Program-made: the position numbers and the translations under genes
In this document: in pieces, positions 1 through 6,688 of the stretch
Numbering within the stretch: position 1 is the stretch's first letter
Layout of the letters: the number at the start of each line of letters is the position of its first letter
Assembly (NCBI GenBank): GCA_023424135.1
Contig: JAFAEH010000255.1
Span: forward strand, 1 to 16,741
DNA: 16,741 nt
DNA from: Actinomycetes bacterium
GTDB lineage: Bacteria > Actinomycetota > Actinomycetes > Actinomycetales > Cellulomonadaceae
Reading direction: 5' to 3'
The notes under the pieces: model-generated
Seen by the model: only the letters and a program-made list of their open reading frames with translations
Told to the model about the DNA's origin: nothing
Databases searched by the model: none

Positions 1-175
1 CGAGCTCGCCGGCGATCTCGACGAGCGCCGTCCAGTCGCCGCGCCCGGTCCGTACGGCGTCCGCGACCCAGCGCAGCGCGGCGGCACCGCCGCACGTCTG
101 CACGAGCGCACCGGCCACGTCGTCGCCGGGCTCGGCGAGCGCGCTCCACACCGCGCGCGCGGACCGCTCGTCCAC
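1..175 (-). CDS. dprA: DNA-processing protein DprA, N-terminal fragment (runs off the left edge)
   Basis: DprA (Smf) binds incoming single-stranded DNA during natural transformation and loads RecA. Only the first part is in the window, reading DERSARAVWSALAEPGDDVAGALV, the small helical N-terminal region that precedes the Rossmann-like DprA domain. Identification rests on this short match plus position directly after comM/yifB, a very common pairing. I chose the GTG at 173-175 because a perfect AGGAGG (minus strand, 181-186) sits 5 nt upstream. An in-frame GTG at 251-253, overlapping the comM stop as GTGA, would add 26 residues of low-complexity Gly/Ala sequence with no visible Shine-Dalgarno. 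The catalogue function is transformation, but many non-competent bacteria keep the gene, so competence is not implied. Confidence 0.8.
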   Translation of the reverse strand, partial: MDERSARAVWSALAEPGDDVAGALVQTCGGAAALRWVADAVRTGRGDWTALVEIAGEL

Positions 176-249
176 CGCCACCTCCTGCCCGTCCGCCCCA
201 CCCCGTCCATCGGTCCGCACCGCACCCGCCCCCGCAGGCCCCGACGCGC

Positions 250-1767
250 TCACGGCCGGTGCCCGCGTGTGCGCAGCGCCAACGCATGCGCGACGTCGGT
301 CCGCAGCGGCGCCGCGCGGCCGGCCAGGTCGGCGACGGTCCAGGCGACGCGCAGGACGCGATCCGCACCGCGCAGGCTGAGCGTCCCGCGGTCGACCGCA
401 CGCTCGAGGTCCGCGACGAGACCACGGTCGGCCCCCAGCCGCGCCCGCAGCTCACGACCCGGCACCTCGCCGTTCGCGCGCCAAGCGCTGCCACGCCACC
501 GCTCGGCCTGCGCAGCGCGCGCCGCCGCGACGCGTCGCGCGACCGTCGCGGTGTCCTCCCCCGGTGCGTCGACCGCGCGCGCAGCAGGTACCTCGAGCTG
601 CAGGTCGACGCGGTCGAGCAGCGGCCCGGACAGCTTGCCGAAGTACCTGCGCCGCTGCTCGGGACGGCACGTGCACCCCAGCCCCTTGCCCACGGCCTGG
701 CCGCACGGGCAGGGGTTCGCCGCCAGGACGAGCTGGAACAGCGCGGGATAACGCGCCGTCCCACCCGCGCGGTGCAGCACCAGCTCGCCGTGCTCGAGCG
801 GCTGACGCAACGTCTGGAGGACCGCGGAGCTGAACTCGGGCGCCTCGTCCAGGAAGAGGACGCCGCGATGCGCGCGCGAGGCCGCACCGGGTCGCGGCAG
901 CCCCGACCCACCGCCCACGATGCTGGCGGGCGTGGCCGTGTGGTGCGGGTCCTCGAAGGGCGGCCGGTGCACCAGCCCGCGCCCGGGGTCGAACGTCCCG
1001 GCGACCGAGTGGACCGCGGTGACCTCGACGGCGTCAGCCTCCGCCAGGTCCGGCAGCAGACCCGGAAGACGCGCCGCGAGCATCGTCTTGCCCGCACCCG
1101 GTGGCCCGACCATCAGCAGGTGGTGGTGCCCCGCGGCCGCGACCTCGAGCCCGAACCGCGCCTCCTCCTGGCCGAGGACGTCGGCCAGGTCGGGCGCGGT
1201 CGACCGTGCGACCGGGGCGACCACGTCCGGCACCGCCTCGACGTCCGGCACCTCGAGCGTCGCACCGTGCACCGCCGCGACCTGCGCGAGGCTGTCGGCC
1301 CCGTGCACGTCGGCCCCCGGGACGAGGCGGGCCTCGGCCTCGTTCCCGCGCGGCACGACGACGCGCGGGTGCCCGGTCGCGACGGCCGCCGCGACCGCGG
1401 GAAGCACACCCCGCACCGGTCGCAGCCGTCCGTCGAGCCCGAGCTCACCGAGGTGGACCCACCGCGCCGCCGACGCCGCGTCCACGAGGCCGGCACCCGC
1501 CAGCGTCGCCACGGCGACAGCCAGGTCGAACGACGAGCCGGTCTTCGGCAGCGTCGCCGGTGACAGGTTCACCGTGATCCGTCGGTTCGGCCACGTGAAC
1601 CCGCTCGACGTCACCGCGGCCCGCACCCGGTCGCGGGACTCGGCGAGCGAGGCGTCAGGCAGCCCGACCAGGGTGAACGCGGGCAACGAGGGAGCCAGGT
1701 GCGACTCGACGTCGACGACGTGGCCGGTGAGCCCGACCAGGGCGACCGCACGCGTGCGCCCCAGCAC
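250..1767 (-). CDS. comM: YifB/ComM family Mg-chelatase-like AAA+ ATPase
   Basis: A 505-residue protein of the usual family length (about 500). ComM is a hexameric DNA helicase that promotes branch migration of donor DNA during transformation; the family is also called YifB or Mg-chelatase subunit-like. The N-terminal ChlI/Lon-protease-like domain covers about residues 1-190. The AAA+ core follows: Walker A GPPGAGKT at 221-228, Walker B GVLFLDEAPEF at 302-312, then NPCPCG at 351-356, part of a Cys-rich insert (CPCG...CTC) typical of the family, and GPLLDRVDLQLEV at 381-393. The C-terminal Mg_chelatase_C helical domain ends the protein. The GTG start directly abuts the yraN stop (TGAGTG), and the stop lies just before dprA, so the three look co-transcribed and translationally coupled. 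The family is certain; a role in transformation here is inference. Confidence 0.95.
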   Translation of the reverse strand: MLGRTRAVALVGLTGHVVDVESHLAPSLPAFTLVGLPDASLAESRDRVRAAVTSSGFTWPNRRITVNLSPATLPKTGSSFDLAVAVATLAGAGLVDAASAARWVHLGELGLDGRLRPVRGVLPAVAAAVATGHPRVVVPRGNEAEARLVPGADVHGADSLAQVAAVHGATLEVPDVEAVPDVVAPVARSTAPDLADVLGQEEARFGLEVAAAGHHHLLMVGPPGAGKTMLAARLPGLLPDLAEADAVEVTAVHSVAGTFDPGRGLVHRPPFEDPHHTATPASIVGGGSGLPRPGAASRAHRGVLFLDEAPEFSSAVLQTLRQPLEHGELVLHRAGGTARYPALFQLVLAANPCPCGQAVGKGLGCTCRPEQRRRYFGKLSGPLLDRVDLQLEVPAARAVDAPGEDTATVARRVAAARAAQAERWRGSAWRANGEVPGRELRARLGADRGLVADLERAVDRGTLSLRGADRVLRVAWTVADLAGRAAPLRTDVAHALALRTRGHRP

Positions 1768-2124
1768 TCAGACCACCCCGACGAGGTGCTCGACCTGCGC
1801 GGCGCCCTGCCGCGGCACGAGCACGGCGATGACGTCGACGCGCACCGAGCGGGCGCGCACGTCGTGCTCACGCAGCCACCGGGCCGTGAGCCGGCGCACC
1901 CGTGCGAGCTTGCGGTACGTCACCGCCTCCGCGGGGTGCCCGTACGCCACCGAGCGGCGCGTCTTGACCTCGACCGCCACGACCTCGTCGCCGTCGAGCG
2001 CGACGAGGTCGAGCTCACCCTCGTCGCACCGCCAGTTGCGGGCCAGCACCGTCCAGCCCGCCCGCGTGACGAACCTCGCCGCCACGTCCTCCCCGTACCG
2101 CCCGACCGCGTCCTTCGCCCGCAC
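1768..2124 (-). CDS. yraN: YraN / UPF0102 family endonuclease-like protein
   Basis: A 118-residue protein matching the usual length of UPF0102 (about 120). The family has a Holliday-junction-resolvase-like PD-(D/E)XK fold; its biochemical role is not established. Visible signatures are KDAVGRYGEDVAARFV at the N terminus, GELDLVALDGDEVVAVEVKTR in mid-protein (an E-x-D followed by a VEVK, i.e. the D...ExK nuclease motif) and a basic C-terminal half (YRKLARVRRLTARWL). I chose GTG at 2122-2124 because GGAGGT (minus strand, 2132-2137) is 7 nt upstream and the protein then begins where homologues begin. The frame stays open to 2256, but the extra 44 residues are Pro/Arg/Gly-rich and unlike the family. 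Its stop adjoins the comM GTG, fitting a yraN-comM-dprA unit. Confidence 0.88.
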   Translation of the reverse strand: MRAKDAVGRYGEDVAARFVTRAGWTVLARNWRCDEGELDLVALDGDEVVAVEVKTRRSVAYGHPAEAVTYRKLARVRRLTARWLREHDVRARSVRVDVIAVLVPRQGAAQVEHLVGVV

Positions 2125-2317
2125 GTCGACCACCTCCGGGCACGACCCTGCCGGGATCCGACGTCGGTCGGGGCGTCCCCCGGCAGATCCGTGGACGAGG
2201 CGTGCAGGGCCCGGGGCTGTGGGTGGCTCGCGCGCCACGCCGGCACGCCGCAGCAACGGCCCCGGACGGCATGCGCGACGCGGCCCGACCGCCGGCGGGC
2301 ACCGCCCGGACGTCGCC
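2125..2317 (-). promoter_or_regulatory. Intergenic region upstream of yraN, with an inverted repeat
   Basis: This 193-nt gap separates the DUF2469 stop from the yraN start and probably carries the yraN-comM-dprA promoter or leader. I see no convincing -35/-10 pair. The clearest structure is an inverted repeat with 8-bp arms CTGCCGGG (2148-2155) and CCCGGCAG (2179-2186). Between the arms lies the perfect 10-bp palindrome CCGACGTCGG (2158-2167). In the transcript the hairpin would lie about 10 nt upstream of the yraN Shine-Dalgarno. A further short hairpin, GTGGC-6-GCCAC, lies near 2220-2240. Such repeats occur by chance at this GC content, so function is uncertain. Confidence 0.3.
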
Positions 2318-2641
2318 TCAGCGCGTGAAGCCGGGCCCCGCCCCCAGGTCGAGCTCGGCCTTCGCGAGCTCCTCGACGTTGACGTCCTTGAACGTCACGA
2401 CCCGCACGGACTTCACGAACCGCGCCGAGCGGTACACGTCCCACACCCATGCGTCGACGAGCGCCAGCTCGAAGTAGACCTCACCGGCCGCGGAGCGCAC
2501 CTGCAGGTCGACGTGGTTGGCCAGGTAGAAGCGCCGCTCGGTCTCGACGACGTACGAGAAGAGCCCGACCACGTCGCGGTACTCGCGGTACAGCGCGAGC
2601 TCCATGTCGGTCTCGTAGTTCTCCAGGTCCTCGGCACTCAC
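2318..2641 (-). CDS. DUF2469 family conserved actinobacterial protein
   Basis: A 107-residue protein recognised as DUF2469, a family I know only from Actinobacteria, with M. tuberculosis Rv2901c as the syntenic relative. No function is established. The sequence is acidic and strongly conserved: SAEDLENYETDMELALYREY, then VVETERRFYLANHVDLQ, FELALVDAWVWDVYR and FVKSVRVVTFKDVNVEEL. There is no signal peptide, membrane segment or recognisable catalytic motif; the pattern of alternating strands looks like a small soluble alpha/beta protein. I chose the GTG at 2639-2641 since homologues begin MSAEDLE. An ATG at 2657-2659 would add six residues. It follows rnhB by 51 nt and is probably in the lepB-rnhB operon. 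Confidence 0.88.
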   Translation of the reverse strand: MSAEDLENYETDMELALYREYRDVVGLFSYVVETERRFYLANHVDLQVRSAAGEVYFELALVDAWVWDVYRSARFVKSVRVVTFKDVNVEELAKAELDLGAGPGFTR

Positions 2642-2670
2642 CGGACCATCATCCCCCATCGCACGGTCAG

Positions 2671-2694
2671 GACCCGCGCCCCGGCGCGCCGGTC
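2671..2694 (-). terminator. Weak GC-rich hairpin between rnhB and DUF2469
   Basis: The arms GACCCGCGC (2671-2679) and GCGCG-CC-GGTC (2684-2694) form a 9-bp stem with a 2-nt bulge and a 4-nt loop. The segment also contains the perfect 12-bp palindrome CCGGCGCGCCGG (2681-2692). It overlaps the rnhB stop codon (2693-2695). No T-tract follows. It may attenuate transcription into DUF2469 or be chance in GC-rich DNA. Confidence 0.25.
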
Positions 2695-3523
2695 ACAGGT
2701 CCTCGACGGGCAGCAGCGCGTCGCTCGTCCAGCCCGGACCGCTCGTCACGACGGGCGGCTCCTGCACGGTCGGCAGACGCCACGAGCGCCGGTGCAGCGG
2801 GCTCGGCCCGTGCTCACGCAGCGCGGACAGGTGCTCGGGCGCGGCGTACCCCTTGTTCTCCTCCCAGCGGTACTGCGGGTGGACCGTCGCGTGCCGCACC
2901 ATGAGCGCGTCACGCTCGCACTTGGCCAGCACGCTCGCGGCGGCGACGCTCGCGCACGACCGGTCCGCCTTGACCTTGAGGTGCACGACGGGGGTCCGGA
3001 CCTCCCGTGGCGCGTCGAACAGGTCGTCCTGCACGCCGAACAGGTCCGGCGCCGGGGGCGTCAGCCAGTCGTGCGACCCGTCGAGCACGACGGCGTCGAC
3101 GTGCTCGACCACCGTGAGCACGCTGCGCAGCGCGCGCGTACCCGCCAGGCGCAGGGCCGCGACGATGCCGCGCTCGTCGATCTCGTCGGCCGACGCGTGG
3201 CCGACCGCGCGCGCCACGCCCCAGCGACCGAGCGCGGGCAGCAGGGCCTCGCGCGCCGCAGGTGTCAGGAGCTTGGAGTCGGCGACGCCACGGGGTGCCG
3301 AACGCGTCGAGGCGTCGACCACGACCACGCCGACGCTCACGGGGCCGGCGAGCGAACCGCGCCCGACCTCGTCCATGCCGGCGACGTAGCGCACACCGGT
3401 GCGCAGCAGCGCGCGCTCGTGACGCAGGTGCGGTGCCGGCCGCCCCGACGCCGCACGACCGGTCCGGACCGCCGGGCGTGCCGCGACAGCACGACCGGCG
3501 GGCACGGTGCCCTGCGTCGTCAT
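2693..3523 (-). CDS. rnhB: Ribonuclease HII
   Basis: RNase HII cuts the RNA strand of RNA:DNA hybrids and removes single ribonucleotides misincorporated in DNA. At 276 residues it is longer than the typical 200-250. The catalytic DEDD set is visible: D51 and E52 in GMDEVGRGSLAGPV, D148 in VVLDGS and D187 in KVKADRSCASVAAASVLAK; the GR-G motif that recognises the RNA-DNA junction is the GRG at 55-57. ENKGYAAPEH at 222-231 is the conserved C-terminal motif. About 40 Arg/Ala-rich residues precede the core and about 25 follow, both probably disordered. The ATG start overlaps the lepB stop as ATGA, which supports this start and translational coupling to lepB. An internal start closer to the core (near residue 43) is possible. 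Confidence 0.93.
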   Translation of the reverse strand: MTTQGTVPAGRAVAARPAVRTGRAASGRPAPHLRHERALLRTGVRYVAGMDEVGRGSLAGPVSVGVVVVDASTRSAPRGVADSKLLTPAAREALLPALGRWGVARAVGHASADEIDERGIVAALRLAGTRALRSVLTVVEHVDAVVLDGSHDWLTPPAPDLFGVQDDLFDAPREVRTPVVHLKVKADRSCASVAAASVLAKCERDALMVRHATVHPQYRWEENKGYAAPEHLSALREHGPSPLHRRSWRLPTVQEPPVVTSGPGWTSDALLPVEDL

Positions 3524-4425
3524 CCCGCGTCGGGCACGTTCTCGAACGTGGCGGACGGGTTGTGCAGCAGCGTGATGCGGTCGACCGGCCACACGGTGAT
3601 GAAGGCGACGCCGACCACGTTGTCGACCGGCACGGACCCGCCGCCGGGCTTCTCCATGTTGAACCGCGAGTCGGCCGACTGCTGCCGGTTGTCCCCCATG
3701 ACCCACAGCGAGCTCGCCGGGACCGTCACGTCGAACGCCTTCTCGCTCGGCTGCGAACCGGGCGAGAGGTACGGCTCGTCGATCGGGACCCCGTTCACGG
3801 TGATCGGCTCGCCCGGCCCGGCGCACGCGACGCGGTCGCCCGGCAGGCCGATGACACGCTTGACGAGGTGCTCGCCCGCGTCCTGCGGGAGCAGGCCGAT
3901 GAACGTCAGCGCGTCGTTGAGCGCCTGCCCGGCAGGGCCGCGCTCGACCTGCGCCTGCGGCGGGAGCCAGCCGCCCGGGTCCTTGAACACGACGATGTCG
4001 CCCCGGCGCAGGTCGAAGGGTCCGGGCGTGAGCTTGCTGACGAGGATGCGGTCGTTCTTGACGAACGTCTGCTCCATCGACTGCGAGGGGATGAAGAAGG
4101 CCTGCACGAGGAAGGTCTTGACGACGAGCGAGAGCACGAGCGCGCTGACCAGGATGATCGCGGTCTCGCGGACCCAGCCCCACGCCCCCGACGGTCGGCG
4201 CCGCACGGTGTCGCGGTCGCGCCGCCGGACCGGCGGGCCGTCACCGTCGCCGGGCCCGTCCGGGACCTGCTGCTCGTCGCGTGACCGGCTGGCCCACTGC
4301 TGCCCGCTGCCGCCGGCCCGCGCACCTGTCGGCGTCCACAGCGGGCGCGACGTGGCGGGCGAGACGGGCGTGGCACGGGACGGTGGCGGCGTCGCCCCCG
4401 TCGCGTCGGCTCTGAACTCGGTCAC
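3520..4425 (-). CDS. lepB: Signal peptidase I
   Basis: Signal peptidase I cleaves signal peptides from proteins exported by Sec or Tat and is anchored in the cytoplasmic membrane. The 301-residue protein starts with about 80 hydrophilic, Pro/Gly/Arg-rich residues on the cytoplasmic side, then one membrane helix at about 86-108. The catalytic Ser/Lys pair is S116 in FIPSQSMEQT and K189 in EHLVKRVIGLPGD. The box MGDNRQQSADSR at 243-254 is the conserved C-terminal signature. I chose GTG at 4423-4425 (VTEFRADATG); a weak GAGAG lies 7 nt upstream. The frame remains open upstream to 4815, but that stretch runs through the rplS terminator and antisense to rplS. The stop overlaps the rnhB start. The neighbours ffh and ftsY elsewhere in the window also serve protein export. 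Confidence 0.94.
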   Translation of the reverse strand: MTEFRADATGATPPPSRATPVSPATSRPLWTPTGARAGGSGQQWASRSRDEQQVPDGPGDGDGPPVRRRDRDTVRRRPSGAWGWVRETAIILVSALVLSLVVKTFLVQAFFIPSQSMEQTFVKNDRILVSKLTPGPFDLRRGDIVVFKDPGGWLPPQAQVERGPAGQALNDALTFIGLLPQDAGEHLVKRVIGLPGDRVACAGPGEPITVNGVPIDEPYLSPGSQPSEKAFDVTVPASSLWVMGDNRQQSADSRFNMEKPGGGSVPVDNVVGVAFITVWPVDRITLLHNPSATFENVPDAG

Positions 4426-4545
4426 GATCACACTCTCGCACGCCCGGGATGTCCGCGGGACCCGGACCCACGTCGCGAGACCGAACCTGGACGCCCCCTG
4501 GACGTCGACGTGCGCGGGGCCCGGAGCAGGACCGGCCGGGCACAC

Positions 4546-4583
4546 CGACGGGCGGCCACCCCTGGTGGGGTGACCGCCCGTCG
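4546..4583 (-). terminator. Strong terminator hairpin downstream of rplS
   Basis: On the plus strand the arms are CGACGGGCGG (4546-4555) and CCGCCCGTCG (4574-4583), then a C/A mismatch (4556/4573), then CACCCC (4557-4562) and GGGGTG (4567-4572) around a TGGT loop. On the minus-strand transcript the C/A mismatch becomes a U-G wobble, giving an uninterrupted 17-bp stem with a 4-nt loop. It begins 23 nt after the rplS stop. There is no U-tract, as is common for terminators in high-GC Actinobacteria. The asymmetry of the mismatch supports use in the minus direction. Confidence 0.75.
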
Positions 4584-4606
4584 TGACGTGCCGGAGGGCG
4601 TGCGGC

Positions 4607-4972
4607 TCAGGCCTTCTTGGCCGGGGCCTGCTCGCGCTTCTCCTTGATCTTCGCCTTCTTGCCGCGCAGCGCACGCAGGTAGTAGAGCTTCGCGCGGCGC
4701 ACGTCACCGCGCGTGACGACCTCGACCGAGTCGAGGGTCGGCGCGTGCAGCGGGAACGTCCGCTCGACGCCGACGCCGAAGCTGATCTTGCGGACCGTGA
4801 AGGTCTCGCGCACACCGGCGCCCTGGCGCGCGATGACGACGCCCTGGAAGGCCTGCACGCGGGAGCGGTTGCCCTCGACGACCTTCACGTTGACCTTGAG
4901 CGTGTCCCCGGGGCGGAAGTCCGGGATGTCCTCGCGCAGCGATGCTGCGTCGACCGCGTCGAGCGTCTGCAT
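4607..4972 (-). CDS. rplS: 50S ribosomal protein L19 (bL19)
   Basis: bL19 sits at the 30S-50S interface of the ribosome. The 121-residue product matches the family length (about 115-120). The N terminus MQTLDAVDAASLREDIPDFRPGDTLKV is characteristic, followed by VVEGNRSRVQAFQGVVIARQG, FTVRKISFGVGVERTFPLHAP and RRAKLYYLRALRGKKAKIK. It ends in a basic, Lys-rich tail (EKREQAPAKKA). The ATG at 4970-4972 is preceded by GGGGAAG at suitable spacing. A 241-nt gap separates it from trmD, so unlike the rpsP-rimM-trmD-rplS operon of E. coli it probably has its own promoter, and it is closed by the hairpin at 4546-4583. Confidence 0.96.
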   Translation of the reverse strand: MQTLDAVDAASLREDIPDFRPGDTLKVNVKVVEGNRSRVQAFQGVVIARQGAGVRETFTVRKISFGVGVERTFPLHAPTLDSVEVVTRGDVRRAKLYYLRALRGKKAKIKEKREQAPAKKA

Positions 4973-5213
4973 GTCGTGTCGCTTCCCCGCCCTGCCGCAG
5001 GTCAGGAGCGTGATCGACGGGCGCACGCGCTGCCGGGGCAGGGCACGCGCCCGTGGTTCGGGTCTGAGGGTGCGGAACCGTGCACCGGCCGATGGCCGTG
5101 CCGGTCCGTGCGTCACGGGCACCCTCCCCTGCGGCAGAGAGGCGGCCGACGCACACCGAGGGGAAAGTCTGCCACAGCCGGGGGCCCACAGCCCAATCCG
5201 GGATCGACCCGTG
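4973..5213 (-). promoter_or_regulatory. rplS promoter and leader region
   Basis: This 241-nt intergenic stretch between trmD and rplS holds a candidate -10, CAGACT (minus strand, 5166-5171), in the context TGGCAGACT, close to the TGGCACAAT of the rpsP promoter. A possible -35 TTGGGC lies at 5191-5196, but the spacer would be 19 nt, which is long. If used, the leader is about 185 nt. Within it GCACCGGCC (5082-5090) and GGCCGTGC (5094-5101) form an 8-bp hairpin with one bulge and a 3-nt loop. I recognise no published ribosomal-protein leader motif in it. Confidence 0.35.
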
Positions 5214-6056
5214 TCAGCCCGTCCTGTCCGACCCACCGGTCCCGTCCGGGCCACCGCCACCGTGCGGCGCATCGGTCCCGGCAGGCACGGCCGGGCGCAG
5301 CCGACCCTCCTCGACCCGCCAGCCGCACGCGTCGAGCACCTCACGGTCCCGCCGGTCGAGCTCCTCCGCGTCGAGCGCGGTCAGCAGGTCCGGGCGTCGC
5401 GCGGCCGTGCGCCGCAGCGCCTCGTCGCGGCGCCAGCGCTCGACCCGCGCGTGGTGCCCCGACAGCAGCACGTCGGGCACGTCGTGCTCGCGCCACGTCG
5501 CGGGCTTGGTGTAGACGGGGTACTCGAGCAGCCCGGCCGCGCCGTGCGACTCCTCGACGAGCGAGGCGGGGTTGCCCACGACGCCCGGCAGCAGACGCGC
5601 GACGGCCTCGACGACGACGAGCGCCGCGACCTCCCCGCCGTTGAGGACGTAGTCCCCGAGCGAGAGCTCGGTGACCCGACCGCGCGCCGCGTAGTGCTCG
5701 GCGACCCGCGCGTCGATGCCCTCGTACCGACCGCACGCGACGACGAGGTGCGGCTCGGTCGCGAACGCCTCGGCGGTGCGCTGCGTGAACGGGCTCCCCG
5801 CGGGCGACGGCACCACGAGGTGGGCGTCGGGCGTGAGCACGTCGTCGAGCGCACGGCCCCACACGTCGGGGCGCATGACCATGCCCGCACCGCCACCGAA
5901 CGGTGTGTCGTCGACCGTGCGGTGGCGGTCGTCCGTCCACGTGCGCAGGTCGTGCACCCGCAGGTCCAGCAGCCCGCCGGTGCGGGCCTTGCCGACCAGG
6001 GAGAGGTCCAGCGGTGCGAGGTACTCGGGGAAGATCGTGACGACGTCGATGCGCAC
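5214..6056 (-). CDS. trmD: tRNA (guanine-N1)-methyltransferase TrmD
   Basis: TrmD methylates N1 of G37 next to the anticodon of certain tRNAs, using S-adenosylmethionine bound in a trefoil-knot (SPOUT) fold, and prevents +1 frameshifting. The 280-residue protein shows RIDVVTIFPEY at the start, PFGGGAGMVM at 52-61, the knot motifs CGRYEGID (108-115) and LSLGDYVLNGGE (131-142), the catalytic-region R154, and VLLSGHHARVERWR in the C-terminal tRNA-binding domain. At the place of the E. coli catalytic D169 this protein has E169 (SLVEES). A Gly-rich tail of about 25 residues follows the family core (about 250 residues). The GTG start is 3 nt after the rimM stop, with GAGGG upstream, so rimM and trmD are tightly coupled. 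Confidence 0.96.
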   Translation of the reverse strand: MRIDVVTIFPEYLAPLDLSLVGKARTGGLLDLRVHDLRTWTDDRHRTVDDTPFGGGAGMVMRPDVWGRALDDVLTPDAHLVVPSPAGSPFTQRTAEAFATEPHLVVACGRYEGIDARVAEHYAARGRVTELSLGDYVLNGGEVAALVVVEAVARLLPGVVGNPASLVEESHGAAGLLEYPVYTKPATWREHDVPDVLLSGHHARVERWRRDEALRRTAARRPDLLTALDAEELDRRDREVLDACGWRVEEGRLRPAVPAGTDAPHGGGGPDGTGGSDRTG

Positions 6057-6059
6057 GGC

Positions 6060-6656
6060 TCAGCCCTCGTCGTCCGTGCCGGCGCCGCGCCGGGCGCCGT
6101 CGCGCGTCTCGTCGCGTGTCTCGTCGCTGACGACCAGGCGCTCGGCGTCCGCCGCGAGCAGCCCGCCGGGCGGGTCGAGCACCACACGCCCGCCGGGCAC
6201 GTCGACGACCGGGACGATCGCCTCGACGAACGGCACGCGCGTGCGCACCCCGTCGGGCTCGCGCACGACCAGCAGGTCGTGCGCGGGCAGGTGCTCGAGC
6301 CCGACGACCTCGCCCAGCACGCGCCCGTCGGCGACGTGCTCGACGCGCAGCCCGACGAGCTCGTGCAGGTACCAGCCGTCGTCCTCGTCGTCGTCGACCT
6401 GCGCGCTGTCGACCAGCAGCTCGACACCCCGCAGCGCCTCGACGGCCGTGCGGTCGGCGGCCTGCGCGAACGTCACGTACCAGCGGCCCTGCGCGGTGCG
6501 CACGCGCACCACGTCCAGCGGGCCGGCTGCAGCCGGCTCCGTCGTGAAGCGTGCACCCGTCACGAACCGGTCCTGCGGGGCGTCGGTCCGCACGTCGAGC
6601 GCGACCTCGCCGCGCAGGCCGTGGGGGCGCCCCACGCGGGCGACCGTCAGCAGCAT
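6060..6656 (-). CDS. rimM: Ribosome maturation factor RimM
   Basis: RimM binds ribosomal protein S19 and helps assemble the 30S head. The 198-residue protein has the N-terminal RimM barrel with VGRPHGLRGEVALDV at 8-22 and the C-terminal PRC-barrel beginning near YLHELVGLRV (96), with VPFVEAIVPVVDV (141-153) and the terminal DPPGGLL motif (161-167). A charged tail of about 25 residues (SDETRDETRDGARRGAGTDDEG) makes it longer than the usual 165-180. An acidic insert DDDEDDGWY lies at about 88-96. The ATG at 6654-6656 was chosen because GGAGGG lies 7-8 nt upstream and the family begins here. The gap upstream to khpA holds two hairpins. Confidence 0.95.
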   Translation of the reverse strand: MLLTVARVGRPHGLRGEVALDVRTDAPQDRFVTGARFTTEPAAAGPLDVVRVRTAQGRWYVTFAQAADRTAVEALRGVELLVDSAQVDDDEDDGWYLHELVGLRVEHVADGRVLGEVVGLEHLPAHDLLVVREPDGVRTRVPFVEAIVPVVDVPGGRVVLDPPGGLLAADAERLVVSDETRDETRDGARRGAGTDDEG

Positions 6657-6668
6657 CGTCACTCCCTC

Positions 6669-6684
6669 CCCCGACACGTCGGGG
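6669..6684 (-). promoter_or_regulatory. Small hairpin touching the rimM Shine-Dalgarno
   Basis: CCCCGAC (6669-6675) and GTCGGGG (6678-6684) are perfect complements separated by 2 nt, so 5-6 bp can form in the transcript. The 3' arm in the minus-strand RNA (GGGG, 6672-6669) runs directly into the G-rich Shine-Dalgarno of rimM (about 6664-6669). It could damp initiation at rimM. This is a reading of the sequence only. Confidence 0.3.
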
Positions 6685-6688
6685 ACGA

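Noticed and set aside
920..4573. A very long plus-strand open frame (over 1,200 codons) opposite comM, yraN, rnhB and lepB
   Set aside because: It runs antisense through several recognised genes and their gaps, has no family resemblance and is a known artefact of very high GC, where stop codons are rare in antisense frames.
3520..4815. Longer lepB frame starting at 4815
   Set aside because: The extension would run antisense to the end of rplS and through its terminator; the family start and the GTG at 4425 fit better.
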